From DASXYU01 sp036502295 (GTDB lineage: Bacteria > Actinomycetota > Actinomycetes > Mycobacteriales > Jatrophihabitantaceae): a DNA stretch of 37,781 bases. Position numbers and translations under genes: made by a program. Every line of letters begins with the position of its first letter. Position 1 is the first letter of the stretch. Shown here in pieces: positions 25,154 to 33,192 of this stretch. The stretch spans positions 1-37,781 of the forward strand of contig DASXYU010000056.1 in the NCBI GenBank assembly GCA_036502295.1, given 5' to 3'. The notes beneath the pieces were generated by a model. That model was not told the DNA's origin. It ran no database searches and was given only the letters and a program-made list of their open reading frames with translations.

Positions 25154-26848
25154 TCAGCGGATGGCGGAGGGCGTCTTGCCCCGAGCCAGGGAGGCGATAG
25201 CGGTGAGCAGGCCGAGGACGGCCGACACCGCGAAGACGATGACGAGTCCGTGGTGGAACGGTGCGGAGATGAGCTGTGGAAAGAAGCCATGACCGGTCAG
25301 CGTCTGCTGCTGGCCGGAGCTGAGGTGCTGCAGCACGCCGTAGGGCTCCAGCAGCGTGCGGATCGGGTTGACCCCGAGGATCGCGGAGAAGAGCGATGTC
25401 ACCGGGGGCAGGGCGCCGATCTGGCCGGCGACATTCGCCGGCACCCCCTGGCCCTGCAGTCCGCCGGTGAGAGTGTGCGGCAGCGCGCTCGCCAGGCCGG
25501 AGATCATCAGCGAGAAGAAGACGCCGATCGACAGTGCCGTCCCGGTGTTCTGGAACGTCGAACGCATGCCCGAAGCCGCACCACGGTCGCGTGCCCCCAC
25601 GCTGCCCATGATCGAGGACGAGTTCGGCGAGCTGAACATCCCCATGCCGATACCGTTCATCGCGATGAGCAGTGCGAAGGCCCAGTAGCTGAAGTTCACG
25701 GGTAGCAGCATCAAACCGATGAAGCTCGACCCGAAGGTGAGCGCTCCACTGGTCGCGATACCGCGCGAGCCGTAGCGATCCGATAGCCGTCCGGAGATCG
25801 GTCCCGACACCAAGAAGCCTGCCGTGAGCGGCAGCATGAAGATGCCTGCCCAGAGCGGGGTCCGGTCGTAGTCATAGCCGTGCAGCGGAAGCCAAATGCC
25901 CTGCAGCCAGATGATGAGGATGAACTGCAGCCCGCCCTGCGCGAGCCGGGTGGCGAAGCCGGCGATATTGCCGAAGGCGAACGCCTGCGAACGGAACAGC
26001 CGCGGCGCGAACATCGGCTCGGCGATCCGGTTCTCGATGATGACGAACGCCGCGAGCAGCACCAGCCCGCCGATGAGGCAGGTGAGTACGGAGGGGTTCA
26101 TCCAGCCCATCGTGTGGTTGCGGTAGGGGTGGATGCCGTTGGTGATGCCGACGAGGATGAGGCTGAGCCCGAGGGCGAAGGTGAGGTTGCCCCACCAGTC
26201 GATCTTCGGTCGCTTGGCGGGACGCTCGGAGATCTCCCGCAGGTTGCGGTAGGCCCAGATGGTGCCGAAGAGGCCGACCGGGACGTTCACCCAGAAGATC
26301 GCGCGCCAATCCCACGCCGCCAGCAGACCGCCGGCGACCAACCCGATGAACTGCCCGGCGAGCCCGGCCACCTGATTGATACCGAGGGCAAAGCCGCGCT
26401 GATCGGCGGGGAAGGCGTCGGTGAGGATCGCCGCCGAGTTTGCGGTGAGCATCGAGCCGCCCACTGCCTGCACCACGCGCCAGCCGATGAGCCAGATCGC
26501 GCCGTGACCGCCGTCGAAGGGATCAAACGACAGCATCACCGAGGCGAAGGTGAAGACCGCGAAACCGCCGTTGTAGATCCGCACGCGGCCGAAGATGTCA
26601 CCGAGGCGTCCCACGCTCACGACGAGGACGGCCTGCACCAGTCGGTAGCCCATGATCATCCAGAGCAGGTAGCCGATGTTGCGGGGCGCCAGCGGATCGA
26701 GGTGGATGCCCCTGAAGATCGCGGGCAACGCGATGAGGACGATCGAGCCGTCGAGGATCGACATGAAGACCGCGGCCGTGGTGTTGGCCAGCGCGACCCA
26801 CTTGTAACGGTCGTCAACTCCGGGCTGCGTTGGGGTGGCGGTCGTCAT
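25154..26848 (-). CDS. MFS drug transporter, DHA2 (EmrB/QacA, 14-TM) family
   Basis: 564 residues with about 14 hydrophobic helices. Helix 1 carries AVFMSILDGSIVLIALPAI (the DHA2 motif around the first D) and the cytoplasmic loop 2-3 motif A appears as GRLGDIFGRVRIY. Motif C-like stretch AGLAGQFIGLVAGG follows in helix 5. Typical substrates are lipophilic drugs, dyes or secondary metabolites. Its ATG overlaps the marR stop (26845-26848), so it is co-translated with its probable regulator. A second permease-like half is not fused. Confidence 0.92.
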   Translation of the reverse strand: MTTATPTQPGVDDRYKWVALANTTAAVFMSILDGSIVLIALPAIFRGIHLDPLAPRNIGYLLWMIMGYRLVQAVLVVSVGRLGDIFGRVRIYNGGFAVFTFASVMLSFDPFDGGHGAIWLIGWRVVQAVGGSMLTANSAAILTDAFPADQRGFALGINQVAGLAGQFIGLVAGGLLAAWDWRAIFWVNVPVGLFGTIWAYRNLREISERPAKRPKIDWWGNLTFALGLSLILVGITNGIHPYRNHTMGWMNPSVLTCLIGGLVLLAAFVIIENRIAEPMFAPRLFRSQAFAFGNIAGFATRLAQGGLQFILIIWLQGIWLPLHGYDYDRTPLWAGIFMLPLTAGFLVSGPISGRLSDRYGSRGIATSGALTFGSSFIGLMLLPVNFSYWAFALLIAMNGIGMGMFSSPNSSSIMGSVGARDRGAASGMRSTFQNTGTALSIGVFFSLMISGLASALPHTLTGGLQGQGVPANVAGQIGALPPVTSLFSAILGVNPIRTLLEPYGVLQHLSSGQQQTLTGHGFFPQLISAPFHHGLVIVFAVSAVLGLLTAIASLARGKTPSAIR

Positions 26849-27297
26849 CCTTCGCTGCCTCGCACCCTCTCGGCGAGGCGTTCGAGCAGCGGTGCCGCGG
26901 CAGCGAGGGTGCGCAGTTCGTCCTCGGTGAAGGCGTCGCCGATTGCGGCCGCGAGCTGGTCGGCGCGGGCACTGCGCTTGTCCTGCAGTGCCGCCCGTCC
27001 TGCCTCCGAGATGGTGAGCAGTACGCGCCGGCCGTCCTCAGGGTCGGGGCGGCGCAGCACCAGGCCCCGCTCTTCGAGTGCGGCGAGCGTGGCACCCATG
27101 GATTGCGGGCTGATCTGTTCGCGGCGGGCGAGGTCTGCGGCGGCGCTGTCCCCCAACCGGTCCAGGCGGTTAAGCGCGGCGGACTCGGGCATCGTCAGGC
27201 CGGTGGCGACGCGTTCCTGACGCAGTCGCCGCAGCAGCATCGAGACGGCGTTGTGGACAGCTACCGCGACCCCGCGAGTATCTACATCCTTCGCCAT
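26845..27297 (-). CDS. MarR family transcriptional regulator
   Basis: 150-residue winged-helix dimer. The MarR DNA-binding core reads MPESAALNRLDRLGDSAAADLARREQISPQSMGATLAALEERGLVLRRPDPEDGRRVLLTISEAG across residues 36-100 (landmarks Met36 to Gly100), including the DxRxx wing (PEDGRR). It heads the MFS-hydrolase operon and probably represses it until an effector, perhaps the pump substrate, binds. No ribosome site; TAGACT is 7 nt before ATG, and a palindrome overlaps it. Confidence 0.93.
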   Translation of the reverse strand: MAKDVDTRGVAVAVHNAVSMLLRRLRQERVATGLTMPESAALNRLDRLGDSAAADLARREQISPQSMGATLAALEERGLVLRRPDPEDGRRVLLTISEAGRAALQDKRSARADQLAAAIGDAFTEDELRTLAAAAPLLERLAERVRGSEG

Positions 27298-27301
27298 ACT
27301 A

Positions 27302-27317
27302 ATCAGTCTAGCCTGAT
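27302..27317 (-). promoter_or_regulatory. Candidate MarR operator overlapping a leaderless -10
   Basis: ATCAG-N6-CTGAT is an exact inverted repeat whose inner bases contain the minus-strand hexamer TAGACT (27305-27310), 7 nt before the marR ATG. Bound MarR would cover the -10. A second TCAG/CTGA pair is at 27345-27360 upstream. Confidence 0.55.
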
Positions 27318-27387
27318 GATTTTGAGCTGGCGCGTCCGCAACGCTCAGTTATCAGGCTGAAAGTGAGCGTCTGGGACGCGCGAGCGG

Positions 27388-27960
27388 TTAAGAACGTGGG
27401 GGCGTGCTCAGATCGGCGTGCTCTATCGCCGTCCTCATCGCCTCTCGGGCGCGCTTGCGATCACCCGCGTAGTCATAGGCCAGCGCGAGCCGGTACCAGG
27501 CGCGCCAGTTGCCCGAGTCGGTCTCCACCGCCGCCTTGCGCTGCTCGAAGAGCGCATCGGCGGCGTCACGATCGAGACGCCCCGCGGGCGTCATCGGCAA
27601 CGGCGGTTCGGGCTCGGCGCCCTCCTCGTCGAGTCGCTCCGCGAGGATCTGCGTCGCGACCCCGAAGCGCAGTTCGGCCACCACCACCCAGGCGCCGACC
27701 AGCGGCAGGATCAGCACCGCGATGCCGAGCACCTTCAGCGTGATCTGCGGGTCCCTGAGGAGTTCGACGCCGCGCTGCCCGATGAGGATGAAATAGACCG
27801 CGAGGACGAGGACGAGCACCAGCACCATGCGCTTGGCGCGCGGCGCCGGCACCTTCTTGCGCCGCAGGAAGCGGCGCAGCCCCGTGCGCTCGTCGTGCAA
27901 CTCCCCCTTCTCCGGCGGTGGCGGATCGAAGGAGGAGGCGTAGTCGCGCAGACGTCCCAT
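27388..27960 (-). CDS. Two-TM membrane protein with C-terminal TPR-like repeat
   Basis: 190 residues: a basic cytoplasmic N-terminus (FLRRKKVPAPRAKR), two transmembrane helices (about 44-61 VLVLVLVLAVYFILIG and 76-95 LKVLGIAVLILPLVGAWVVV), then a helical tail with a tetratricopeptide-like unit (ALFEQRKAAVETDSGNWRAWYRLALAYDYAGDRKRAREAMRTAI, residues about 138-181). Proteins of this build are found beside dapB in several actinobacteria. Function unknown. It follows dapB by 13 bp in the same direction and has an AGGGAG ribosome site. Confidence 0.78.
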   Translation of the reverse strand: MGRLRDYASSFDPPPPEKGELHDERTGLRRFLRRKKVPAPRAKRMVLVLVLVLAVYFILIGQRGVELLRDPQITLKVLGIAVLILPLVGAWVVVAELRFGVATQILAERLDEEGAEPEPPLPMTPAGRLDRDAADALFEQRKAAVETDSGNWRAWYRLALAYDYAGDRKRAREAMRTAIEHADLSTPPRS

Positions 27961-27973
27961 GCTGCTCGCTCCC

Positions 27974-28726
27974 TCAGAGGCCGAGCAGCGGGTCGAGGCC
28001 GACCGTCAGCCCAGGGCGCGTCCCGATCTCGCGAATGCCGAGCAACACGCCCGGCATGAACGAGATGCGGTCCAGGGAGTCGTGCCGGATGCTCAGCGTC
28101 TCGCCCTCGCGACCCAGGACGATCTTCTCGTGGGCGACGAGGCCACTGATGCGCAGCGCATGCACGCGCACCCCGTCCACGTCAGCGCCGCGAGCGCCGT
28201 CGAGAGCCTGCGTCGTGGCGTCGGGCATGGCGGGCAGCTGTGCGGCGGCGCGTGCCCGCGCGATCATCTGCGCGGTCTTCACCGCAGTACCGCTGGGGGC
28301 ATCGGCCTTGCCCGGGTGATGCAGTTCGATCACTTCGGCCGAGTCGTAGTACTTGGCGGCGAGGGTGGCGAACTTCATCGCCAGCACGGCGCCTATGCCG
28401 AAGTTCGGGGCGATGAGGACGCCCGTGCTCGGCGACTGGGTCAGCCACTCGGTGACAGTGGCGAGACGTTCGGGGGTGAAGCCGGTGGTACCGACCACGG
28501 CGTGAATGCCCTGGTCGATCGCGAAGCGGAGGTTGTCCATCACCACGTCGGGGTGGGTGAAGTCGACAAGCACCTGCGTTCCGGCATCGGCAACGCTGAA
28601 GAGCCAGTCACCCGCGTCCACCATCGCGACGAGGTCCAGGTCGGCGGCGGCATCGACGGCCTGGCAGACCTGCTGCCCCATCCGTCCTCGTGCACCGAGA
28701 ACGCCTACCCGAATTGGATCGCTCAC
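27974..28726 (-). CDS. dapB: 4-hydroxy-tetrahydrodipicolinate reductase
   Basis: Reduces the DapA product with NAD(P)H towards diaminopimelate. 250 residues. Nucleotide loop GARGRMG (11-17), VVDFTHPD-type segment at 54-60, the TTGF turn at 80-83, and the substrate motif ELHHPGKADAPSGTA with His135/His136 and Lys140. Starts at GTG 28726 with GGAAGG upstream. Sits 15 bp after the M16 peptidase, as in the conserved pnp-peptidase-dapB order; here the peptidase-dapB part is intact while pnp has been separated by the sulfur genes. Confidence 0.96.
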   Translation of the reverse strand: MSDPIRVGVLGARGRMGQQVCQAVDAAADLDLVAMVDAGDWLFSVADAGTQVLVDFTHPDVVMDNLRFAIDQGIHAVVGTTGFTPERLATVTEWLTQSPSTGVLIAPNFGIGAVLAMKFATLAAKYYDSAEVIELHHPGKADAPSGTAVKTAQMIARARAAAQLPAMPDATTQALDGARGADVDGVRVHALRISGLVAHEKIVLGREGETLSIRHDSLDRISFMPGVLLGIREIGTRPGLTVGLDPLLGL

Positions 28727-28741
28727 CGTTGATCAACCTTC

Positions 28742-30058
28742 CTAGATCGCGTCGTCGAAGTCGTGTTCGCCGAAGGGGCCGACGACTGTGAGCGCCCGCG
28801 GCCGGTTCAGCAGCTCGGCCGCGATCTCGGCGACGTCCTGCGCCGTCACCGCGTCGATGCGCTCCAGCAAGGTGTCGACGCCGAGGATGTCGCCGTAGGT
28901 CATTTCGCTCTTGCCGATGCGGTTCATCCGCGACCCCGAGTCCTCCAGGCCGAGGACGATGCTGCCGCGCATCTGCCCCTTGCCGCGCTCGATCTCCTCC
29001 TCGGTGAGAACGCCGCCTGCGACGGCATCGAGTTCGGTGAGCATCAGACCGAGCACCTCCTCGGCCTTGCCGGGCTGGCAGCCCGCGTAGACGCCGAAGA
29101 TCCCGGCGTCGGCGTAGCTGCTGGTGAAGGAGTACACCGAGTACGCCAGGCCGCGCTCCTCGCGGATCCGCTGGAACAGCCGCGAACTCATGCCGCCGCC
29201 GATCGCCGCCGAGAGGACGCCGACCGCGAAGCGCCGGTCGTCGTGGCGCGAGTAGCCGTGGCAGCCCAGGACGAGGTTGGCCTGCTCGGTGTCATCGGAG
29301 CTGACGGTGATCTCCCGAGCGGGGCGGGCGACCTGCGCGATACCGCCGCGGCGTGGCGCAGCAGAGACCTCCGCCGGGTCGAGTCGTCCCGCGAATGCCT
29401 TGCGCACGAGACGCACCACCTCGGCATGCTCGACGTTGCCGGCCACCGCGACCACCATCGCGTCGGTGGTGTAGCGGCGGCGATAGTAGCCGTGCACCTG
29501 CTTGCGGTTCAGCGTGCTCATCGAGTCGACCGTGCCGAGGATGGGCCTGCCGAGGGGGGTGTCGCCGAGCAGCGACTCGGCGAAGATGTCGTGGACCAGG
29601 TCGGAGGGGTCGTCATCGCGCATCGCGATCTCCTCCAGCACGACGCTGCGCTCCACCTCGACGTCCTGCGCGGCGATCGTGGCGTTGAGGACGACGTCGG
29701 CGATGACGTCGACCGCCAGCGGCAGATCGCGGTCAAGGACGGTGGCGTAGTAGCAGGTGTGTTCCTTCTCGGTGAAGGCGTTGAACTCACCGCCGACCGC
29801 TTCGAGGGAGCTGGAGATCTGCAGCGCCGAGCGGGTGGCGGTGCCCTTGAAGAGAAGGTGCTCGAGGAAGTGACTCGCCCCGGCGAGGGTCGTGGTCTCG
29901 TCGCGCGATCCCACCGGGATCCAGACGCCGACGGCTGCGCTGCGCACCCCGGGCATGGCCTCAGTGACGATGCGCAGGCCGCCGGGCAGGACGGTACGGG
30001 AGATGGTGCCGCTGCCTGGTGCCTTGAGACGCTGTGTGACGGCGCGGCTAGAACTCAT
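28742..30058 (-). CDS. M16 (pitrilysin) family zinc metalloprotease
   Basis: 438 residues with the inverted zinc motif HxxEH: His63, Glu66, His67 (ASHFLEHLLFKGT), and the third ligand Glu142 or Glu143 (SVVLEEIAMRDD) at the usual distance. The second M16 domain includes the R/Y-type RLFQRIREERGLAYSVYS signature. A single-chain 440-residue form usually works as a dimer. In actinobacteria this gene normally follows pnp; its substrate is unknown. ATG 30058 with TAGAAT (close to the -10 consensus) 6 nt upstream and no ribosome site. Confidence 0.93.
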   Translation of the reverse strand: MSSSRAVTQRLKAPGSGTISRTVLPGGLRIVTEAMPGVRSAAVGVWIPVGSRDETTTLAGASHFLEHLLFKGTATRSALQISSSLEAVGGEFNAFTEKEHTCYYATVLDRDLPLAVDVIADVVLNATIAAQDVEVERSVVLEEIAMRDDDPSDLVHDIFAESLLGDTPLGRPILGTVDSMSTLNRKQVHGYYRRRYTTDAMVVAVAGNVEHAEVVRLVRKAFAGRLDPAEVSAAPRRGGIAQVARPAREITVSSDDTEQANLVLGCHGYSRHDDRRFAVGVLSAAIGGGMSSRLFQRIREERGLAYSVYSFTSSYADAGIFGVYAGCQPGKAEEVLGLMLTELDAVAGGVLTEEEIERGKGQMRGSIVLGLEDSGSRMNRIGKSEMTYGDILGVDTLLERIDAVTAQDVAEIAAELLNRPRALTVVGPFGEHDFDDAI

Positions 30059-30064
30059 CAGGCG

Positions 30065-30070
30065 ATTCTA
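30065..30070 (-). promoter_or_regulatory. Predicted leaderless -10 of the M16 peptidase gene
   Basis: TAGAAT, CGCCTG (6 nt), ATG. It is the best -10 match in the set and would drive the peptidase-dapB-TPR unit independently of the sulfur genes. Confidence 0.6.
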
Positions 30071-30101
30071 GGTGGTGCCGACCGTAGGCCGACGGCCGCT
30101 G

Positions 30102-30557
30102 TCAGCGGGGCAGCCAGGCGTCCGGCGCGCCGTTCAGCTTGCGGACGTGCGCGGGCAGATCGCCACTGAGCACCTGTGCGAGCGTGGTCTCGTCGAGCAC
30201 TTGACGCAGACTGGCGCGGACCGCGACCCATACCTCGGGAAGGTGCGCCGCGACGCCCTGGTACTCGGTCTCGTGTGGACGCAGCCCGCGGACCTCGGCG
30301 AGCGGGCCGTCCACGGCACGCAACACCGCGCCGATGGTGATCTCGTCGGCCTTCTTCGCCAGGGCGTAACCGCCCTCGGCGCCGCGCTGGCTGCGCACCA
30401 GTCCGGCGCGACGCAGTTCGCCGAGGATCGCCTCGATGAACTTCCGCGGCAGTCCCTGCTCGGCGACGATGACGTCGACCTTCACCAACTCGGGTTCGTG
30501 CGCTGCAAGGTTCAGCAGCGCCCGCACCGCATAGTCAGTCTTCGCCGAGATTTGCAC
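30102..30557 (-). CDS. Rrf2 family transcriptional regulator without Fe-S cysteines
   Basis: 151 residues with the Rrf2 winged helix: MQISAKTDYAVRALLNLA at the start, PRKFIEAILGELRRAGLVRSQRGAEGGYALAK as the recognition helix and wing. The protein contains no Cys at all, so it cannot carry the [2Fe-2S] cluster of IscR or NsrR; it is of the CymR/CysR type. It lies 29 bp after cysA in the same direction, which makes control of sulfate or cysteine metabolism likely. Starts with GTG; CACAAT lies 6 nt upstream, so it may also have its own promoter. Confidence 0.88.
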   Translation of the reverse strand: MQISAKTDYAVRALLNLAAHEPELVKVDVIVAEQGLPRKFIEAILGELRRAGLVRSQRGAEGGYALAKKADEITIGAVLRAVDGPLAEVRGLRPHETEYQGVAAHLPEVWVAVRASLRQVLDETTLAQVLSGDLPAHVRKLNGAPDAWLPR

Positions 30558-30586
30558 CTTGCTATTGTGGCAGCCCGCGCTGTAGA

Positions 30587-31522
30587 TCAGCGCGAGGCAC
30601 GCAGCCAGACGAGGTCGCCGGGTTTCAGCGCGAGCAACTCCGCCTGCCCTCGGGTGAGCTGTGCCCAGGGCCTCTCGGCCGCGGCCCGCAGTTCCACGCG
30701 CACCTGGAAACCGATGCGGTTGAGAGCCGTGACCTCGGCAGGCGTCGACCCTTCCACGGGGGCAGTAAGGATCTCGATGTCGTGAGGACGGATCGGCGCG
30801 CCGTTCAGTGTCGTCACGTCGCCGAGGAAGTCCATGACGAAATCATTCGCCGGGCGGTCGTAAAGCGCTTCGGGCGAACCGGTCTGCTCGATGCGTCCTC
30901 GATTGATCACGACGATCTCGTCGGCGACCTCCATCGCCTCCTCCTGGTCATGGGTGACGAAGATCGTCGTCACGTGCATGTCGTCGTGCAACCGCCGCAA
31001 CCACTCGCGCAGTTCCTTGCGCACCTTCGCGTCGAGAGCCCCGAACGGCTCGTCGAGAAGCAACACCGACGGCTGCACGGCCAACGCGCGGGCCAGTGCC
31101 ATCCGCTGCCGCTGGCCGCCGGACAACTGAGCCGGCAGCCGGTCGGCGAACTGCTCGAGGTGAACCAGTTCGAGCAGTTCGCGCACGCGGCGGCCAATCT
31201 CGTCCTTCGGTCGCTTTCGCACCTCGAGGCCGAACGCGACGTTGCGATAGACGCTCATGTGCTTGAACGCCGCGTAATGCTGAAAGACGAATCCCACGTT
31301 GCGACGCTGCGCGGGAACGCCCGAGGCATCTACGCCCTCAATGTGAACGGTGCCGGTGTCGGGTTCCTCCAGTCCGCCGATGATGCGCAGCAGCGTCGAC
31401 TTGCCTCCGCCGCTGGGTCCCAGCAGCGCCGTGAGCTGCCCCGGCGCGACGGTGAGGTCGATGCCGTCGAGGGCGACGAACGAGCCGAACCGCTTAGAGA
31501 GTGCCCGTACTTCGATGCTCAT
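30587..31522 (-). CDS. cysA: Sulfate/thiosulfate ABC transporter ATP-binding protein CysA
   Basis: 311-residue ABC ATPase. Walker A GPSGGGKST (35-43), Q-loop FVFQHYAAFKHM, signature LSGGQRQRMALARAL (about 133-147), Walker B LLLDEP, H-loop FVTHDQEEAMEVAD. The C-terminal TOBE-like stretch (GAPIRPHDIEIL onward) belongs to the CysA type. Its ATG overlaps the cysW stop. With two permeases and a binding protein it forms a complete importer. Sulfate versus thiosulfate cannot be decided. Confidence 0.92.
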   Translation of the reverse strand: MSIEVRALSKRFGSFVALDGIDLTVAPGQLTALLGPSGGGKSTLLRIIGGLEEPDTGTVHIEGVDASGVPAQRRNVGFVFQHYAAFKHMSVYRNVAFGLEVRKRPKDEIGRRVRELLELVHLEQFADRLPAQLSGGQRQRMALARALAVQPSVLLLDEPFGALDAKVRKELREWLRRLHDDMHVTTIFVTHDQEEAMEVADEIVVINRGRIEQTGSPEALYDRPANDFVMDFLGDVTTLNGAPIRPHDIEILTAPVEGSTPAEVTALNRIGFQVRVELRAAAERPWAQLTRGQAELLALKPGDLVWLRASR

Positions 31523-32346
31523 GCGGAGCCCGCCACGCCGTCGGTGCGGGGGCGGCGTCGTAGCGAGACGATCACGATCGCGAGCACGGTGACCGCGACG
31601 AGGACGAGCGCCAACTGGTAGGTGCCGCCCTCGAGTTGCTCGTACTTGTCCTCGATGAGCAGGGTGACGGTCTGGGTCTGCCCCGCACCGCTGATGCCGC
31701 CGGAGACGACCCGCACGGCGCCGAACTCACCGATCGACCGCGCCAGACTGAGCACGACACCGTAGGACAGCGCGGAGCGGATCGTCGGCAGCGTGATCCG
31801 GGCGAAGCGCTGCAGGGCACCGGCGCCGAGCACCTTGGCGGCCTGCTCCATCTCATCACCCTCCTCATGCAGCACGGGTAGCACCTCGCGCAGCACCAGC
31901 GGTAACGAGACGAACGTGGTGGCGAGCACCATCCCCGGCGTCGAGTAGATGACGTCGATGCCGGTATCGGCGAGCGCTCTGCCGAACCAGCCGTCCACCG
32001 GTCCGTAGACGAGGACGAGGGCCAGCCCGACGACGATCGGTGAGACCGAGATCGGCAGATCCACGACCGCGTTGAGCAACCGCGCGCCGGGAACGCGGTG
32101 GCGGGCCAGCAAGAGCGCGAGCCCGACACCGAAAAGCGTGTTCAGGACGACCGCGATGCCGGCCACCTCCGCAGTGAGGCGGAAGGCGGTGAGCGCCGCC
32201 TCCGAGCTCACCGCGTCTGCGAACGCCGTCCATCCGTCGCCGACGACCTTGGCGATGATCACCACAAGCGGCGCGAGGACGAGCAGCGCGATATAGACGA
32301 CTGCAACGGAGCGCAGCGTGTACCGCGTGCGCCGAGGGCTAGCCAC
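31519..32346 (-). CDS. cysW: Sulfate ABC transporter permease CysW
   Basis: 275 residues, about six transmembrane helices, with the EAA loop EEGDEMEQAAKVLGAGALQRFARITLPTI reading outward from position 175 (landmark residues Glu175-Ile203) as in CysT/CysW/ModB. The start is GTG 32346, eight bases inside the cysT stop region, giving the normal TRYTLRSVAVVYIALLVLAPL N-terminus. The open frame to 32658 overlaps cysT and encodes a Ser/Arg-rich artefact, so it is not used. The 3' end overlaps cysA by ATGA. Confidence 0.9.
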   Translation of the reverse strand: MASPRRTRYTLRSVAVVYIALLVLAPLVVIIAKVVGDGWTAFADAVSSEAALTAFRLTAEVAGIAVVLNTLFGVGLALLLARHRVPGARLLNAVVDLPISVSPIVVGLALVLVYGPVDGWFGRALADTGIDVIYSTPGMVLATTFVSLPLVLREVLPVLHEEGDEMEQAAKVLGAGALQRFARITLPTIRSALSYGVVLSLARSIGEFGAVRVVSGGISGAGQTQTVTLLIEDKYEQLEGGTYQLALVLVAVTVLAIVIVSLRRRPRTDGVAGSA

Positions 32347-33154
32347 GGCGACTCGCGCGACGCTGCAGCAGGTCGAGTGCCAGCAGGACGAGCAGACTAA
32401 CGGCGAGCAGGACGGTCGAGACCGCCGCGGCGCCGACGAAGTCGTAGTTCTGGATGCGCCCGTAGGCGTAGATCGAGGCGACCTGGGTGCCGGCGAGGTT
32501 GCCGCTGATGAGCAGCACCGAGCCGTACTCCCCCATCGCGCGCGCAAAGCCCAGCCCTGCGCCCGAGGCGATCGCGGGCAGAAGCAGCGGCAGGATGATC
32601 CTTCGGAAGATCGTCGGGGGCTGGGCACCGAGGCACGCTGCGGCGTCCTCGGCCTCACGATCCAGTGCCATCAGAACGGGCTGCACCGTGCGGACCGCGA
32701 ACGGAAGCGTCACGAAGAGCAGGGCAAGGACGACCGCCGCCTTCGTGCCGTAGACGTCCAGATGCACTGGGCTGTTCGGGCCGTAGACGCTGAGCAGGAC
32801 GAGGCCGGCGACGATCGTCGGGAGCGCGAACGGGATGTCGACGACAACGTCCACCAGTCGCTTGCCCGGAAAGTCGTCGCGCACCAGCACCCAGGCGAGC
32901 AAGGTGCCCAACACCGCGTTCACCACGGTCACGATGAGCGAACTGAGGACGGTGAAGCGCAGCGTGCGCACCGCCTGCTCCGTAGTGATCGCCTGCCAGA
33001 ACTGCGACCAGCCGCCGCCGAACCCCTTCGCCACGACCGCCGCGATGGGGATGAGAACCAGCAGGCTGAGCCAGAGGACGGCCGCGCCGAGGCCGAGCCC
33101 GGAGCCGGCCCGGAGCCGAGCGCCCGTGCGCTCCGCTCCGATGACCTGACTCAT
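32339..33154 (-). CDS. cysT: Sulfate ABC transporter permease CysT (CysU)
   Basis: 271 residues with six transmembrane helices (AVLWLSLLVLIPIAAVVAKGF at the N-terminus). The permease EAA loop is visible as MALDREAEDAAACLGAQPPTIFRRIILP (residues about 164-191), and VVDIPFALPTIVAGLVLL is characteristic of CysT. Paired with CysW. The ATG at 33154 follows the sbp stop by 38 bp. No strong ribosome site is visible upstream (only GCGGA). Confidence 0.92.
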   Translation of the reverse strand: MSQVIGAERTGARLRAGSGLGLGAAVLWLSLLVLIPIAAVVAKGFGGGWSQFWQAITTEQAVRTLRFTVLSSLIVTVVNAVLGTLLAWVLVRDDFPGKRLVDVVVDIPFALPTIVAGLVLLSVYGPNSPVHLDVYGTKAAVVLALLFVTLPFAVRTVQPVLMALDREAEDAAACLGAQPPTIFRRIILPLLLPAIASGAGLGFARAMGEYGSVLLISGNLAGTQVASIYAYGRIQNYDFVGAAAVSTVLLAVSLLVLLALDLLQRRASRRG

Positions 33155-33192
33155 TCCGCGTTCACGCTCTGCTTACCCAGCCCGTTCGACGC

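Noticed and set aside
25880..27220. 446-residue antisense open frame across the MFS and marR genes
   Set aside because: Asp/Arg/His-rich shadow of membrane-helix codons; no domain.
32347..32658. Longer cysW open frame upstream of 32346
   Set aside because: Adds 104 Ser/Arg/Pro-rich residues over cysT, outside the permease homology.
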